A stretch of 64,000 bases of DNA from Bacteriovoracaceae bacterium UBA6200 (GCA_002422605.1 DISW01000023.1:408264-472263), one strand, 5' to 3'; positions 8,611-16,529 are shown, numbered from the stretch's first letter. Translations and numbers: made by a program. The notes: generated from the letters alone by a model not told the origin.

Positions 8611-8847
8611 ATGATTTGGCAAAGTCTTGATAAAGTATGGCGTTCCGCCGGTAGAAAACAAGTTAAAGTTAGATTCAACGATTGGTCACATCAAATTAAG
8701 TACTTTGTTATTTTAGGTGAGAGCAGTGACGGTAGACGCTTTATTGGAAAGCTTGATACAGGGGAAAAAATGAGCTTTTCTAAAAAATCCCGAGGATGGT
8801 CTCTCTATCAATCAGAGGATGAGTACCAACAAGCACATGCAGTTTAA
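8611..8847 (+). CDS. Small basic hypothetical protein
   Basis: The 78-residue product begins at ATG after an AAGGAGG site about nine bases upstream, an excellent ribosome site. It is basic in its N-terminal half (W-R-S-A-G-R-K-Q-V-K-V-R), strand-rich and lacks a signal peptide. No family recognised. Its stop overlaps the stop of the convergent thioesterase gene by four bases. Confidence 0.6.
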   Translation: MIWQSLDKVWRSAGRKQVKVRFNDWSHQIKYFVILGESSDGRRFIGKLDTGEKMSFSKKSRGWSLYQSEDEYQQAHAV

Positions 8848-9293
8848 GCTTTCTTTCTGATGTAGAGAACCTTATCTACTTCAGCAATCAACTTTCCGTC
8901 CTTGTCTTTAATTTCGACTTTAAAAATATAATCCATTTTATTCTGGGCCACTAAGGTGGCCCTAATTTCTTTTAAATGATCTTCCGTAAGATTAAATTCC
9001 GCAAAGACCGTTCCTTTTCCAGGTTTTCTGAAATTGATAGTGGCGGCTTTGTCCCAAACAATATATTCGGGACCTAGATTTTTAATCAGCATTAGCATGT
9101 ACCAAGGATCAACCATGGCATAAAGGGAGCCACCGAACTGCGTACCCATATAATTTTTATTATAAAAAGTGAGCTTCATAGAAACTCTGGCATAGCGGTA
9201 ATCTTTGGTCATCTTGTGAAGTTTTACGCCTGCACCCAGAAAGGGCCCGTAGAAATTAATGACTTTTTCCAAAAATAGCTGACGTAATCTCAT
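8844..9293 (-). CDS. DUF4442 hot-dog fold thioesterase-like protein
   Basis: The 149-residue protein matches the DUF4442 branch of hot-dog proteins: R-V-S-M-K-L-T-F-Y-N-K-N followed by G-T-Q-F-G-G-S-L-Y-A-M-V-D, the helix that carries the acyl-CoA pocket. It is the last gene of a three-gene unit with a PaaI-like thioesterase and a TetR regulator, each overlapping the next by four bases. This implies co-regulated acyl-CoA hydrolysis or sensing. Confidence 0.78.
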   Translation of the reverse strand: MRLRQLFLEKVINFYGPFLGAGVKLHKMTKDYRYARVSMKLTFYNKNYMGTQFGGSLYAMVDPWYMLMLIKNLGPEYIVWDKAATINFRKPGKGTVFAEFNLTEDHLKEIRATLVAQNKMDYIFKVEIKDKDGKLIAEVDKVLYIRKKA

Positions 9294-9715
9294 AATATTT
9301 TCACATGTGTTTCTGCATGAGCAATCAAGTCACCGTCAGGGGACGTTAAGTCTGCTCTCATAAAGATAAAATTCTTGGTCTTTTTTAATATGGAAGCTTC
9401 AATCAGGCAATGACCCATCTCTTTTGTAAAGGCCTGGAGGTAAGTAATATTCATCGATAGAGTAATACATGGAGCATTGGCCGTCATAAAACTAAGAGGT
9501 CCAAAAACTTCATCAATACAGGCCGCCAGCATTCCACCTTGATAAAGACCAACAGGGTTGGTGAATCTTTGTTGAAAAGGAACTTTGGCCTTTAAATTTT
9601 TTCCAGGATTCATTTCCACATACTCAAGTCCCAGTTCTCCCAGTGTAGGAGGAGGAAGTTGTAGGTTTTTAGGGAATTTCTTAATCAACTCTAAAAATTC
9701 TTTGTGAGCGCTCAT
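9290..9715 (-). CDS. PaaI-family acyl-CoA thioesterase
   Basis: Hot-dog fold protein of 141 residues. The segment NPVGLYQGGMLAACIDE carries the typical G-G-x-x-x-x-x-x-D/E active-site helix of PaaI/YdiI thioesterases, which hydrolyse acyl-CoA to free acid and CoA in the cytoplasm. It lies between the TetR regulator (four-base overlap) and a DUF4442 protein (four-base overlap). Confidence 0.82.
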   Translation of the reverse strand: MSAHKEFLELIKKFPKNLQLPPPTLGELGLEYVEMNPGKNLKAKVPFQQRFTNPVGLYQGGMLAACIDEVFGPLSFMTANAPCITLSMNITYLQAFTKEMGHCLIEASILKKTKNFIFMRADLTSPDGDLIAHAETHVKIL

Positions 9716-10260
9716 AATTTGATACTTTTTAAATATGTTTTTAAATTTTTAACTACAAGGTCAGGATCATCATCCATACGGGCTATTTGGATACTTCCCT
9801 GAATGAGTGCCATGACACTGCTCACAGCATCTTTTCGGGGGATTTTAGTTGGTATCTTTTTAAATAACTGAGTCAGCCAATCCCGATGGAGCTCATGAAG
9901 TTTAGTAATTTCGACTTTAAGATTTTGATCTACTAATTGCCATTCAAGACTTAGCGCTCCCACCGGACAAATGCGCTGTTTTTTTACAATCCAGTCTGTA
10001 AGCTTATGGGCATAGTTTATCACTTGTTTTTCAGGAGTGAGATGTTCGTACTTTTTAACCCAACTACAGAATGATTCTTGATAGAAACGATACAGTTCGA
10101 TCGCTAAGGCATTTTTGGAAGGATAGTGATGATAGAGGCTGGCCTTTTTGATATTAAGAGAAGTTGCCAATTCCTGGAGGCTAAAACCGTTAAGCCCTCG
10201 GGCAAGTAGCATTCGACTTGCTTCATGTAATAACTCGATTTTTGTTGTAGCTGTCGACAT
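9712..10260 (-). CDS. TetR/AcrR-family transcriptional regulator
   Basis: Residues about 5-55 form a TetR helix-turn-helix: LLARGLNGFSLQELA then LNIKKASLYHHYPSKNAL, the canonical recognition helix with Y-H-H-Y/F. The C-terminal ligand domain resembles YxaF/LmrA-type regulators with a cysteine in R-I-C-P-V-G. It is the first gene of the thioesterase operon and divergent from the FadI-type thiolase; a strong palindrome lies between them. It probably represses both directions and senses an acyl-CoA or fatty acid (inference). Confidence 0.9.
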   Translation of the reverse strand: MSTATTKIELLHEASRMLLARGLNGFSLQELATSLNIKKASLYHHYPSKNALAIELYRFYQESFCSWVKKYEHLTPEKQVINYAHKLTDWIVKKQRICPVGALSLEWQLVDQNLKVEITKLHELHRDWLTQLFKKIPTKIPRKDAVSSVMALIQGSIQIARMDDDPDLVVKNLKTYLKSIKL

Positions 10261-10287
10261 GAGACCAATCCTCGTTTACACTATCCT

Positions 10288-10307
10288 AACCTACCGACCG
10301 GTAGGTT
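10288..10307. promoter_or_regulatory. Probable TetR operator (20-bp palindrome)
   Basis: AACCTACCG (10288-10296) and CGGTAGGTT (10299-10307) are perfect inverted arms around a two-base AC centre. ACCGACCGGT-centred palindromes are typical operators of TetR/AcrR proteins. The site is centred about 30 bases before the regulator start and about 30 before the thiolase start, so one dimer pair could control both. Confidence 0.82.
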
Positions 10308-10328
10308 GTCAAAAAAGGAAATATTTTT

Positions 10329-11594
10329 ATGAGAAAAGTTGCAATAATTAATGGTTCACGAACTCCCTTTGTAAAATCCATGGCCCAGTATCAGGGCGCC
10401 GGAAATTACGATCTTTTAAGTACTGCTTTTAATGATCTGATTAAAAAAAATAAACTTGAAGGAAAAATGCTGGGTGATGTGATCATGGGAACCGTCATGA
10501 ATCATCCCTTCGATTGGAATCTCTCACGTGAGGTCGTATTAGGTTCGGGCCTTGCCCATGAGACTCCAGGATTCAATATACAAAGGGCCTGTGGAACAGG
10601 TCTTGAAGCGGCAAATATTCTGGGTTTAAAAATTGCTTCAGGTCAGGTTGAAGTCGGTATCGCAGGTGGTTCCGATACCAATTCTGATATCCCCCTGATT
10701 GGACAGAGAAAACTTACTCATTGGCTTATCCGCTTACAAAATGCCAAATCACTCGGCGAGAAACTAAAAGTCATTGCAGACTTTAACCCGAAATATTTAA
10801 AACCTCAGCTTCCGGCGGTTAAAGAACCTCGTACAGGACTTTCCATGGGAGAGCATACAGAACTGATGGTTAAGGAATGGAAGATCTCACGTAAAGAACA
10901 GGATCAACTGGCCTATGAATCTCATCAGAAAGCCGCTAAGGCCTATGAGGAAGGTTTTCATGATGATCTTCTGGTAAGCTTTAAAAAAGTTTCTAAGGAT
11001 ACAATCACCAGAAAAGATACGACCGTTGAAAAACTCGCTAAACTTAAACCCGCCTTTGATAAATCAGGAGCTGGAAGTCTGACTGCAGGAAATTCAACGC
11101 CCCTTACTGATGGAGCTTCTGTGGTGTTACTCTCATCAGAAGAGTGGGCCAAAGAAAACAATCTGGAAGTATCGGCTTATTTAAAAGATTGTGAAGTGGC
11201 GGCCCTTGATTTTGTAAAGGGTGCAGGGCTTTTGATGGCCCCTACAGTTGCCGTCTCTCGTCTTCTTGCACGCAACAACCTTCAACTATCGGATTTTGAT
11301 TTTTATGAAATTCACGAAGCCTTTGCCGGACAAGTTCTCTGTACACTTAAGGCCTGGGAAGATGCGGATTACTGTCAAAACGTTTTAAAACGTGACGCTC
11401 CCTTGGGTTCTATTGATAGAACGAAAATGAATATCAAAGGTGGAAGTCTCGCTCTTGGCCATCCATTTGCGGCGACAGGGGGAAGAATTATTGCTTCAGC
11501 TGCGAAAATCCTCAAAGAAAAAGGCCAGGGAAGAATTCTTATTTCGATCTGTACAGCAGGGGGGATGGGAGTGGCGGCCATTATTGAGCGGTAA
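10329..11594 (+). CDS. fadI: Acetyl-CoA acyltransferase, FadI type
   Basis: Thiolases cleave 3-ketoacyl-CoA in the last step of beta-oxidation. The acylated Cys is at residue 88 (Q-R-A-C-G-T-G), the C-terminal His/Gly motifs appear as E-I-H-E-A-F-A and G-G-S-L-A-L-G-H-P-F-A-A-T-G, and the second Cys in I-C-T-A-G-G. The long insertion near residues 135-180 and overall length (421) fit FadI rather than FadA. It is under the divergent TetR operator and is followed five bases later by a thioesterase. No FadJ partner is adjacent; fadB lies at 31.4-33.5 kb. Confidence 0.9.
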   Translation: MRKVAIINGSRTPFVKSMAQYQGAGNYDLLSTAFNDLIKKNKLEGKMLGDVIMGTVMNHPFDWNLSREVVLGSGLAHETPGFNIQRACGTGLEAANILGLKIASGQVEVGIAGGSDTNSDIPLIGQRKLTHWLIRLQNAKSLGEKLKVIADFNPKYLKPQLPAVKEPRTGLSMGEHTELMVKEWKISRKEQDQLAYESHQKAAKAYEEGFHDDLLVSFKKVSKDTITRKDTTVEKLAKLKPAFDKSGAGSLTAGNSTPLTDGASVVLLSSEEWAKENNLEVSAYLKDCEVAALDFVKGAGLLMAPTVAVSRLLARNNLQLSDFDFYEIHEAFAGQVLCTLKAWEDADYCQNVLKRDAPLGSIDRTKMNIKGGSLALGHPFAATGGRIIASAAKILKEKGQGRILISICTAGGMGVAAIIER

Positions 11595-11599
11595 ATAAT

Positions 11600-12118
11600 A
11601 TGCATATGATTCTTCGTACCATTCTTATCTTTTTCAAAAGGGGTCTCCTAAGGCCAGCTCACATAGGAGACCCTACCTTGATCAGCATGCGCGTTCTGCC
11701 AACAGACCTTGATCTACTGTGGCATGTAAATAATGGCGTCTATTTCTCGTTCATGGACTTTGGCCGTTGGGATATGGTTTTCCGTACAGGTCTCTATAAA
11801 CTTTCAACGCAAAACAAGATTTATGCTGTCGTTGCAGGAGAAAATATAAAGTTTAAAAAATCTCTAAAACTTTGGGATAAATTTCAAATTGAAACTCAAA
11901 ATATTGGTTTTGATGATAAGTATTTTTTTGTGAGACAAAAGTTCCTTCTTAAGAATGAGGTTATGGCGATTGGCCTAGTTAAAATTCGTTTTTTAAAGAA
12001 GGGAGGCGGGACTATTTCACCTCATGAGATTATGGAGAAATTAGGCGACCATAATCTCTCAATGAATACAAAATTAGGAGAGGATTGGTTTAACATGGAT
12101 CGTCAGTATTTAATTTAA
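11600..12118 (+). CDS. Hot-dog acyl-CoA thioesterase (4HBT/THEM6-like)
   Basis: The 172-residue protein has the 4-hydroxybenzoyl-CoA thioesterase-type entry: D-L-D-L-L-W-H-V-N-N-G-V-Y-F-S-F-M-D. In this branch the aspartate/His-containing loop and following helix form the acyl-CoA site. The N-terminal ~20 residues are hydrophobic/basic and may associate with membrane, as in THEM6-like proteins. It is co-transcribed with the thiolase (five-base gap) and is the third hot-dog gene of this locus. Confidence 0.75.
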   Translation: MHMILRTILIFFKRGLLRPAHIGDPTLISMRVLPTDLDLLWHVNNGVYFSFMDFGRWDMVFRTGLYKLSTQNKIYAVVAGENIKFKKSLKLWDKFQIETQNIGFDDKYFFVRQKFLLKNEVMAIGLVKIRFLKKGGGTISPHEIMEKLGDHNLSMNTKLGEDWFNMDRQYLI

Positions 12119-12249
12119 TAATATTTAATTCGTGTGAAGATTTTGTCAGGACTTAGTTTTGAGTTAAAAATAAATTCTTACTTGGAAGTTTGAAAAATAA
12201 TTAAAAAGTAGCTACTTCCGAATGAAAAATTATATTCCCCATAAAAGTT

Positions 12250-12294
12250 AGGTCTAAGCCCTTAAGCTAAGTTTAAGTCAACTTAAGTAGACCT
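12250..12294. repeat. Nested inverted repeat in the leader of the secreted-paralog cluster
   Basis: AGGTCTA (12250-12256) pairs with TAGACCT (12288-12294), and inside it CTTAAG (12261-12266) pairs with CTTAAG (12282-12287). It lies in the 228-base gap before the first secreted paralog, about 50 bases from its start. The rest of the gap (12119-12249) is A/T-rich with nothing else I can name. No T-run follows, so an operator or leader fold is more likely than a terminator. Confidence 0.45.
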
Positions 12295-12346
12295 CTAAGT
12301 TAAAAATTCAAGTGTCACTTGAAACTAAACAATGGAGGTAATTTAA

Positions 12347-12790
12347 GTGAAAAAGTTAGCACTATCACTCTGTCTTTTGACGATGGGAGCGGCCCACGCT
12401 TCTGATATCGTCGTTCTGGAAACTCTCGACTTCTTTACCAATGGAAAAGCGGAAGCTCGCTTTGAAGTGAATAAGGAACTGGGTAGGGCCTGGGTTGTTA
12501 TGGATATTACCGAATTCCGGCGAGGTCCAAGAAGCGAACACCGCACCAGAGAAATTCGTGAATTGGTTCCTGGATTAAGTTACGATGCTAGCACCAAAAC
12601 TATTGTCTATGACAAAGATGGGGCCATTCATGACTGTGCCAAAGTAAGTCCGAGGGGTAGATCGATTTTTCGTTATGATAAAATCACACCCCTTAATTGC
12701 TCACTTAAAGTAAAGAAAGTGAGAAAAGAAGTTGATGACGGCTTTCGCATCCGCCATCAATCAGTAATGCAAGCAGTCCTTACTTACTAA
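12347..12790 (+). CDS. Small secreted protein, paralog 1 of 3
   Basis: Starts with GTG and a GGAGG site (12334-12338). A signal peptide ends at A-H-A (about residue 18). The mature ~128 residues share with the next two genes the order: F-E-V-N-K, V-P-G-L-x-x-D, an acidic D-G turn, D-C-A-K-V, R-G-R-S-I-F-R, and a second Cys followed by K-V-K. The two conserved Cys suggest a disulfide and an exported location. I recognise no described family. It is 29 bases ahead of paralog 2, so the two are likely co-transcribed. Confidence 0.75.
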   Translation: MKKLALSLCLLTMGAAHASDIVVLETLDFFTNGKAEARFEVNKELGRAWVVMDITEFRRGPRSEHRTREIRELVPGLSYDASTKTIVYDKDGAIHDCAKVSPRGRSIFRYDKITPLNCSLKVKKVRKEVDDGFRIRHQSVMQAVLTY

Positions 12791-12819
12791 TTGTCGACAT
12801 TTACACCTAGGGGTTCGAA

Positions 12820-13257
12820 ATGAAAAAGCTCGCACTTTCTCTTTCTTTATTTGTCATGGCCTCCGCACACGCCGCTTCAATGATAATTTTAGAAATTCCT
12901 ACATCCCATTGGACAACAGGGAATGAAACTGTGTTTGAAGTGAATAAAACACAAGGTCGCGCTTGGGTTGCCCTTTTTGCTCAACAGGGTAGACGGAACG
13001 ATAGAGTTTATCAGGAACATCGGACTCGCGTACCTGGATTGTATTTTGATTCTTCTTTATCAAAAATTATGCTGGAAAAAGATGGTGGCCTTATTGAATG
13101 CGCCAATGTCAGAACCAGAGGTCGATCCATTTTTCGACACGATAAAATCACACCAACTGGTTGTCAGTTGAAAGTGAAAAGAGTGAAGAAATATATTGAT
13201 GATGGTTATCGTGGACATAGAGTTGATATGACTCAAGTTCATCTCATTACGAGGTAA
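12820..13257 (+). CDS. Small secreted protein, paralog 2 of 3
   Basis: The 145-residue protein has nearly the same signal peptide as paralog 1 (MKKLALSL start, A-H-A end) and conserves F-E-V-N-K, G-R-A-W-V, V-P-G-L-x-F-D, C-A-N-V, R-G-R-S-I-F-R-H-D-K-I-T-P and the second Cys. The middle section diverges most, so the copies are old enough to have separated in function. A 14-bp-stem terminator follows, closing the two-gene unit. Function unknown. Confidence 0.75.
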   Translation: MKKLALSLSLFVMASAHAASMIILEIPTSHWTTGNETVFEVNKTQGRAWVALFAQQGRRNDRVYQEHRTRVPGLYFDSSLSKIMLEKDGGLIECANVRTRGRSIFRHDKITPTGCQLKVKRVKKYIDDGYRGHRVDMTQVHLITR

Positions 13258-13265
13258 TTTTTCTG

Positions 13266-13298
13266 GAGATGACGTGTACAAACCGTACACGTCATCTC
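13266..13298 (+). terminator. Hairpin terminator after paralog 2
   Basis: A perfect 14-bp stem (13266-13279 with 13285-13298) closes a five-base AAACC loop just after the stop. The following stretch TTCTCACTCTT is only moderately T-rich, so termination may be leaky. Confidence 0.7.
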
Positions 13299-13446
13299 TT
13301 CTCACTCTTAAAAAACGACTGTGCAAACACTGCTACAAAATCTATCTTAATAGTTTGTTCAAATATGATTAAGACATACCTGACATCTTTTATTTCATAA
13401 ACCTCTTTGCTAATTTTCCGTTTCTATTAATGTCAAAGGAGATTTT

Positions 13447-13854
13447 ATGAAAATGTTAGCTCTTGTTCTGTCTCTCATGATCGGTCAAGCCTTCGCAGGT
13501 TCAGTAGACGTTTTGAATGTGAAACATGACTTTCGAAATGCTGATGCGAAGTCATCATTTTTCATTAAGTATGGAACGAGTGATGTAAAGATTTTGACTC
13601 AAGTTGAAGAGCAGATGCAATATGGTGATCAACATTATGTAACAAATTACCATTACTCAACTCTTCCAGGTCTTAACTTTGATTCAAACAGTAACGAAAT
13701 CACATATACTGCAGATAATGGAGAAACCGTTGTTTGTGCTAAAGTTGTACAACGTGGAGTATCGGTTTTCCGTCATAACCGTGTTTACAATCAAGATTGC
13801 CGCTTCAAAATTAAGACGTCCTTTGACACAGTTAAAGTTCGTTTAGAATATTAA
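13447..13854 (+). CDS. Small secreted protein, paralog 3 of 3 (divergent)
   Basis: The 135-residue protein starts at ATG with AAAGGAG seven bases upstream and has its own leader of about 190 bases. A signal peptide ends at A-F-A. It keeps L-P-G-L-N-F-D, V-C-A-K-V, R-G-V-S-V-F-R-H and a second Cys (D-C-R-F-K), aligning with the C-terminal core of paralogs 1 and 2, but has lost the basic C-terminal tail. Tandem duplication followed by divergence is inferred. Confidence 0.72.
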   Translation: MKMLALVLSLMIGQAFAGSVDVLNVKHDFRNADAKSSFFIKYGTSDVKILTQVEEQMQYGDQHYVTNYHYSTLPGLNFDSNSNEITYTADNGETVVCAKVVQRGVSVFRHNRVYNQDCRFKIKTSFDTVKVRLEY

Positions 13855-13870
13855 TTAGCTTTCTTCATGT

Positions 13871-13891
13871 GGTGGATGTTTAACATCCACC
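13871..13891. repeat. Inverted repeat between paralog 3 and the methyltransferase
   Basis: GGTGGATG (13871-13878) and CATCCACC (13884-13891) form an eight-bp stem. It lacks a T-run, so it may be a weak terminator, or an operator, since TATAAT (13895-13900) follows at once. Confidence 0.4.
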
Positions 13892-13907
13892 ATGTATAAT
13901 GACAGGC

Positions 13908-14582
13908 ATGAAGCCTATTACGATCACTTATCCGACTCACATTCAACAAAGAAAGCTTGGCGATAAACTTTACGTTCTTGAAGCCATTCGGGACCTAGAT
14001 GAGGCGATAGATCTCATTTGTGAGGCCATGACTCCGGAAGAACAGCTGGATCCTTTTGCGGAAGATCTTTGTCCTTATTTCGGAATTCTCTGGCCGGCAG
14101 CAGAAGCTCTCTCTCAATTTTTAGGCGAGCATCCTGAAATCGTAAAAAATAAGAGCGTATTGGAGCTTGGTTGCGGATTAGGGTTTCCGTCATTAGTGGC
14201 AACTCACTTAGGTGGTGAAGTTCTTGCTACAGATTTTCATCCCGATGTGGAGGCTTACTTTAAAAGAAATTGTCGTCATTCATCCCTTACCTGTTCTTAT
14301 CAGCGCTTAAATTGGCGAGAAGATGGTGAAGAACTGGGCCTCTTTGATGTGGTAATGGGATCAGATATTCTTTATGAATCTAAGCATGCTAGTGAAGTGG
14401 CGCTCGGGCTTATCAAATTTCTTAAACCAGGTGGAACTATACTTTTGGCAGATCCCGGCAGGAGTTATCTTCAACGCTTCATTCAAGCGATGACAGAATT
14501 AGGCTACCGGGATGATATGACTATCATGACTGCTGCTGCTAAAGATCATTTTATGGTGAAGTTTACTAAGAGCGGGAATTAG
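13908..14582 (+). CDS. Methyltransferase of the protein-lysine methyltransferase (MTF16) type
   Basis: Class I SAM methyltransferase with motif I V-L-E-L-G-C-G-L-G-F-P and later D-V-V-M-G-S-D-I-L-Y-E, the D-x-x-Y/F signature of the ETFB-KMT/FAM86-like lysine methyltransferase group. A LKPGG strand follows. I start it at the second ATG because the first (13899) lies within a TATAAT box. The substrate is unknown; in this family it is usually a protein lysine. Confidence 0.8.
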   Translation: MKPITITYPTHIQQRKLGDKLYVLEAIRDLDEAIDLICEAMTPEEQLDPFAEDLCPYFGILWPAAEALSQFLGEHPEIVKNKSVLELGCGLGFPSLVATHLGGEVLATDFHPDVEAYFKRNCRHSSLTCSYQRLNWREDGEELGLFDVVMGSDILYESKHASEVALGLIKFLKPGGTILLADPGRSYLQRFIQAMTELGYRDDMTIMTAAAKDHFMVKFTKSGN

Positions 14583-14647
14583 TTGATGTACTGAGTGAAG
14601 TAGTAAAGGCTAAAGGCCATGGCCATAAAAGTAAATTTCAAAATCAT
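14579..14647 (-). CDS. Putative 22-residue membrane micropeptide
   Basis: A short frame starts at ATG (14647-14645) with an AAGGAGG sequence seven bases upstream, one of the strongest ribosome sites in the window. The 22 residues are mostly hydrophobic or aromatic (M-I-L-K-F-T-F-M-A-M-A-F...), long enough for one membrane span. Its stop overlaps the stop of the convergent methyltransferase. Expression is not shown by sequence alone. Confidence 0.42.
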   Translation of the reverse strand: MILKFTFMAMAFSLYYFTQYIN

Positions 14648-14751
14648 TCTCTCCTCCTTGAGAAAAATCAAATATCTCATTCATTCTAGCGTTATGTAAC
14701 TTGTTCTCTCAAGGGGAAAAATATTAAGATTTCAAAGACTGCTTTTGTCGG

Positions 14752-15330
14752 CTATGGGTATTTTACTGAACAACCATAAGCCTTAGTTGTTGGGGTCGGT
14801 ATTGGCCGACCTTCAAGAGAAGCATCCAAGGCCAGACTTACGAAGTTACGGGCCCCTTTAATGGATTTCTGGTCGGTATCCGGACGATCATCTATAGCAC
14901 CCTGATATATGAGCTTACCCTCTGGATTAATGATGTACATATGAGGCGTGGCCTTTGCTCCATAAAGTATTCCTACCTTACCTGTAGGATCTAAAAGGAT
15001 GTGGCTCGCTTGGGATTTATATTTTTCTTTTTCTAACTTTGCTTCTTTTTCTTCTACGTAACCTTGTTTGCCCGGTGCTGATGAGATCACCGATGCCCAT
15101 ACTACGCCTTTATCAGAATATTTTTTCTGAAGAGACTGCATATTCCCCGAATCATAATGTTTTCTTACGAAGGGACACCCATGGTTGAGCCACTCGAGCA
15201 CGACTGTTTTTCCTTTATAATCTTTGAGATTAAAATTTTGCAAGGTGAAGTCAGGGGCGATACTTCCAGTCGTGAGTGAGAAAGCATTGAGAGTAAAAAG
15301 TAATGTCGTAAGTGTGATTAGTGTTTTCAT
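14752..15330 (-). CDS. Exported thioredoxin-fold (AhpC/Redoxin-like) protein
   Basis: A signal peptide of about 18 residues (ends A-F-S) precedes an A-P-D-F-T-L opening typical of redoxin/AhpC-TSA proteins. The active region reads N-H-G-C-P-F-V-R-K-H-Y, a single-Cys variant rather than CxxC, as in a known group of thioredoxin-fold lipoprotein-like redoxins; another Cys lies near the C-terminus (Y-G-C-S). A periplasmic thiol role is likely, but the partner is unknown. Confidence 0.82.
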   Translation of the reverse strand: MKTLITLTTLLFTLNAFSLTTGSIAPDFTLQNFNLKDYKGKTVVLEWLNHGCPFVRKHYDSGNMQSLQKKYSDKGVVWASVISSAPGKQGYVEEKEAKLEKEKYKSQASHILLDPTGKVGILYGAKATPHMYIINPEGKLIYQGAIDDRPDTDQKSIKGARNFVSLALDASLEGRPIPTPTTKAYGCSVKYP

Positions 15331-15458
15331 GTGACTATTATCACTTGATTTTCATTATTTGCCAGAATACGACGCGTTAATTTTCCCTTTTTAAAGACAG
15401 ATTTAAACTTTTTTCGCTATAGTAAGACTGTAATTTAATTGAAGAAACAGGAGAGCTT

Positions 15459-16199
15459 GTGGGTCGTAAATGGAACAACATTAAAATGAAAAAAGCTGCT
15501 CAAGATAAGCAGCGTTCACAAAGTTATACCAAAGTGCTTCGGGAGATTTTAATGGCCGTTAAAAATGCCGGCCACGCTGAAGTTGAGGCTAACTTCGCCC
15601 TTAAAATTGCCCTGGCCAAGGCCCGCGAGTTTAACGTTCCAAAAGATAACGTAGATAAGGCCATTAAAAAGGGGCTGGGACAAGATGGTGCTCAAATTGA
15701 AGAGATTAACTATGAAGGCTATGGTCTGGATGGAGTTGCCCTCTTTATTGAAACCGCAACTGATAATCCAACCCGTACAGTAAGTAACATTCGTTCTTAC
15801 TTTAATAAGTATGGGGGTAGCTTAGGGACACCCGGCTGCTTACAATTTGTTTTTGAACGTAAAGCAACTTTTGAAATTAAAGAAGAAAGTTTAGGTGGCA
15901 TGTCTACCGATGATCTCATGATGGAACTTATTGATTACAATATTGATGATGTTGAGTCGGAAGAAGGCTTTGTCACAGTTAAAGGCCCAGTTGAGTCGTA
16001 CCATGATATTTATAAAAAGCTTGAAGAGCTAAAAATTAAAGTTGAAGATTCAGGCCTTGAGCGTCTGCCCCTGAATACTAAAGAAATCACTAAAGAAAGT
16101 TATGAGAAAATCCAAAAGCTCATCGATGTTTTAGAAGGCGATGATGATGTTCAAAAGGTTTACCATAACCTTGAATGGAATGAAGCTTTCGCTGAATAG
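15459..16199 (+). CDS. yebC: YebC/PmpR/TACO1-family protein
   Basis: The 246-residue protein has the full family pattern: G-R-K-W-N-N-I start, then K-A-R-E-F-N-V-P-K-D-N, N-Y-E-G-Y-G, F-x-K-Y-G-G-x-L-G-x-P-G. Family members act as DNA-binding regulators or, as shown for TACO1/YebC types, assist translation of proline-rich stretches. It starts with GTG after AGGAGAG. Monocistronic, closed by a strong terminator. Confidence 0.95.
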   Translation: MGRKWNNIKMKKAAQDKQRSQSYTKVLREILMAVKNAGHAEVEANFALKIALAKAREFNVPKDNVDKAIKKGLGQDGAQIEEINYEGYGLDGVALFIETATDNPTRTVSNIRSYFNKYGGSLGTPGCLQFVFERKATFEIKEESLGGMSTDDLMMELIDYNIDDVESEEGFVTVKGPVESYHDIYKKLEELKIKVEDSGLERLPLNTKEITKESYEKIQKLIDVLEGDDDVQKVYHNLEWNEAFAE

Positions 16200-16230
16200 G
16201 CCTTTGATTGACCAATAATTATGCCATTCT

Positions 16231-16285
16231 GGCCCAAGTCACTTCTTTTTCTAGATGGAAAAACAGTGGTTTGGGCCTTTTTTTT
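16231..16285 (+). terminator. Rho-independent terminator after yebC
   Basis: GGCCCAA (16231-16237) pairs with TTGGGCC (16271-16277), extended by CACT/AGTG inside a long loop, followed by eight T. Confidence 0.85.
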
Positions 16286-16311
16286 CAACTTAGATAAAGT
16301 CACTATATAAT
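16283..16311 (+). promoter_or_regulatory. Candidate promoter for small secreted protein
   Basis: A perfect TATAAT (16306-16311) lies directly before the first ATG in frame (16312), with a weak TTTCAA 17 bases upstream. A transcript from it would start after 16312, which supports the downstream start at 16333. Confidence 0.5.
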
Positions 16312-16332
16312 ATGAATTATTCAGGGGGATCT

Positions 16333-16512
16333 ATGCGTATATTTATAGTGTTGTCACTAGTGATGAGCTTCTCAGCCTTTGCCGGGCAAAGCAGAGTGAG
16401 GGAGAATATAAAACAGTCGTCGATGAGTGCTTCAGATAATTCTGAAAAAGAAGTTGTTAAGGAAAAGAAATCGGCCAAGAAAATAAACAATGAAAAAAAA
16501 CGGGGCCCCTAA
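16333..16512 (+). CDS. Small secreted lysine-rich protein
   Basis: The chosen ATG follows GGGGGA and gives a clean signal peptide (M-R-I-F-I-V-L-S-L-V ... A-F-A, about residue 17). The mature ~42 residues are charged and Lys/Ser/Glu-rich, probably disordered. Its last codons and stop lie inside the terminator hairpin shared with the fumarase operon. No family recognised. Confidence 0.55.
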   Translation: MRIFIVLSLVMSFSAFAGQSRVRENIKQSSMSASDNSEKEVVKEKKSAKKINNEKKRGP

Positions 16513-16526
16513 GGACCCCGTTTTTA
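16493..16526. terminator. Bidirectional terminator
   Basis: ACGGGG with CCCCGT arms (around 16500-16521), flanked by eight A on the left and five T on the right, serves both the small secreted gene and the fumarase operon. The stem overlaps the small gene's stop codon. Confidence 0.85.
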
Positions 16527-16529
16527 ATT

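Noticed and set aside
12347..13854. CRISPR-like or simple DNA repeat in the paralog cluster
   Set aside because: Similarity is at protein level between three genes; there are no short direct repeats with spacers.
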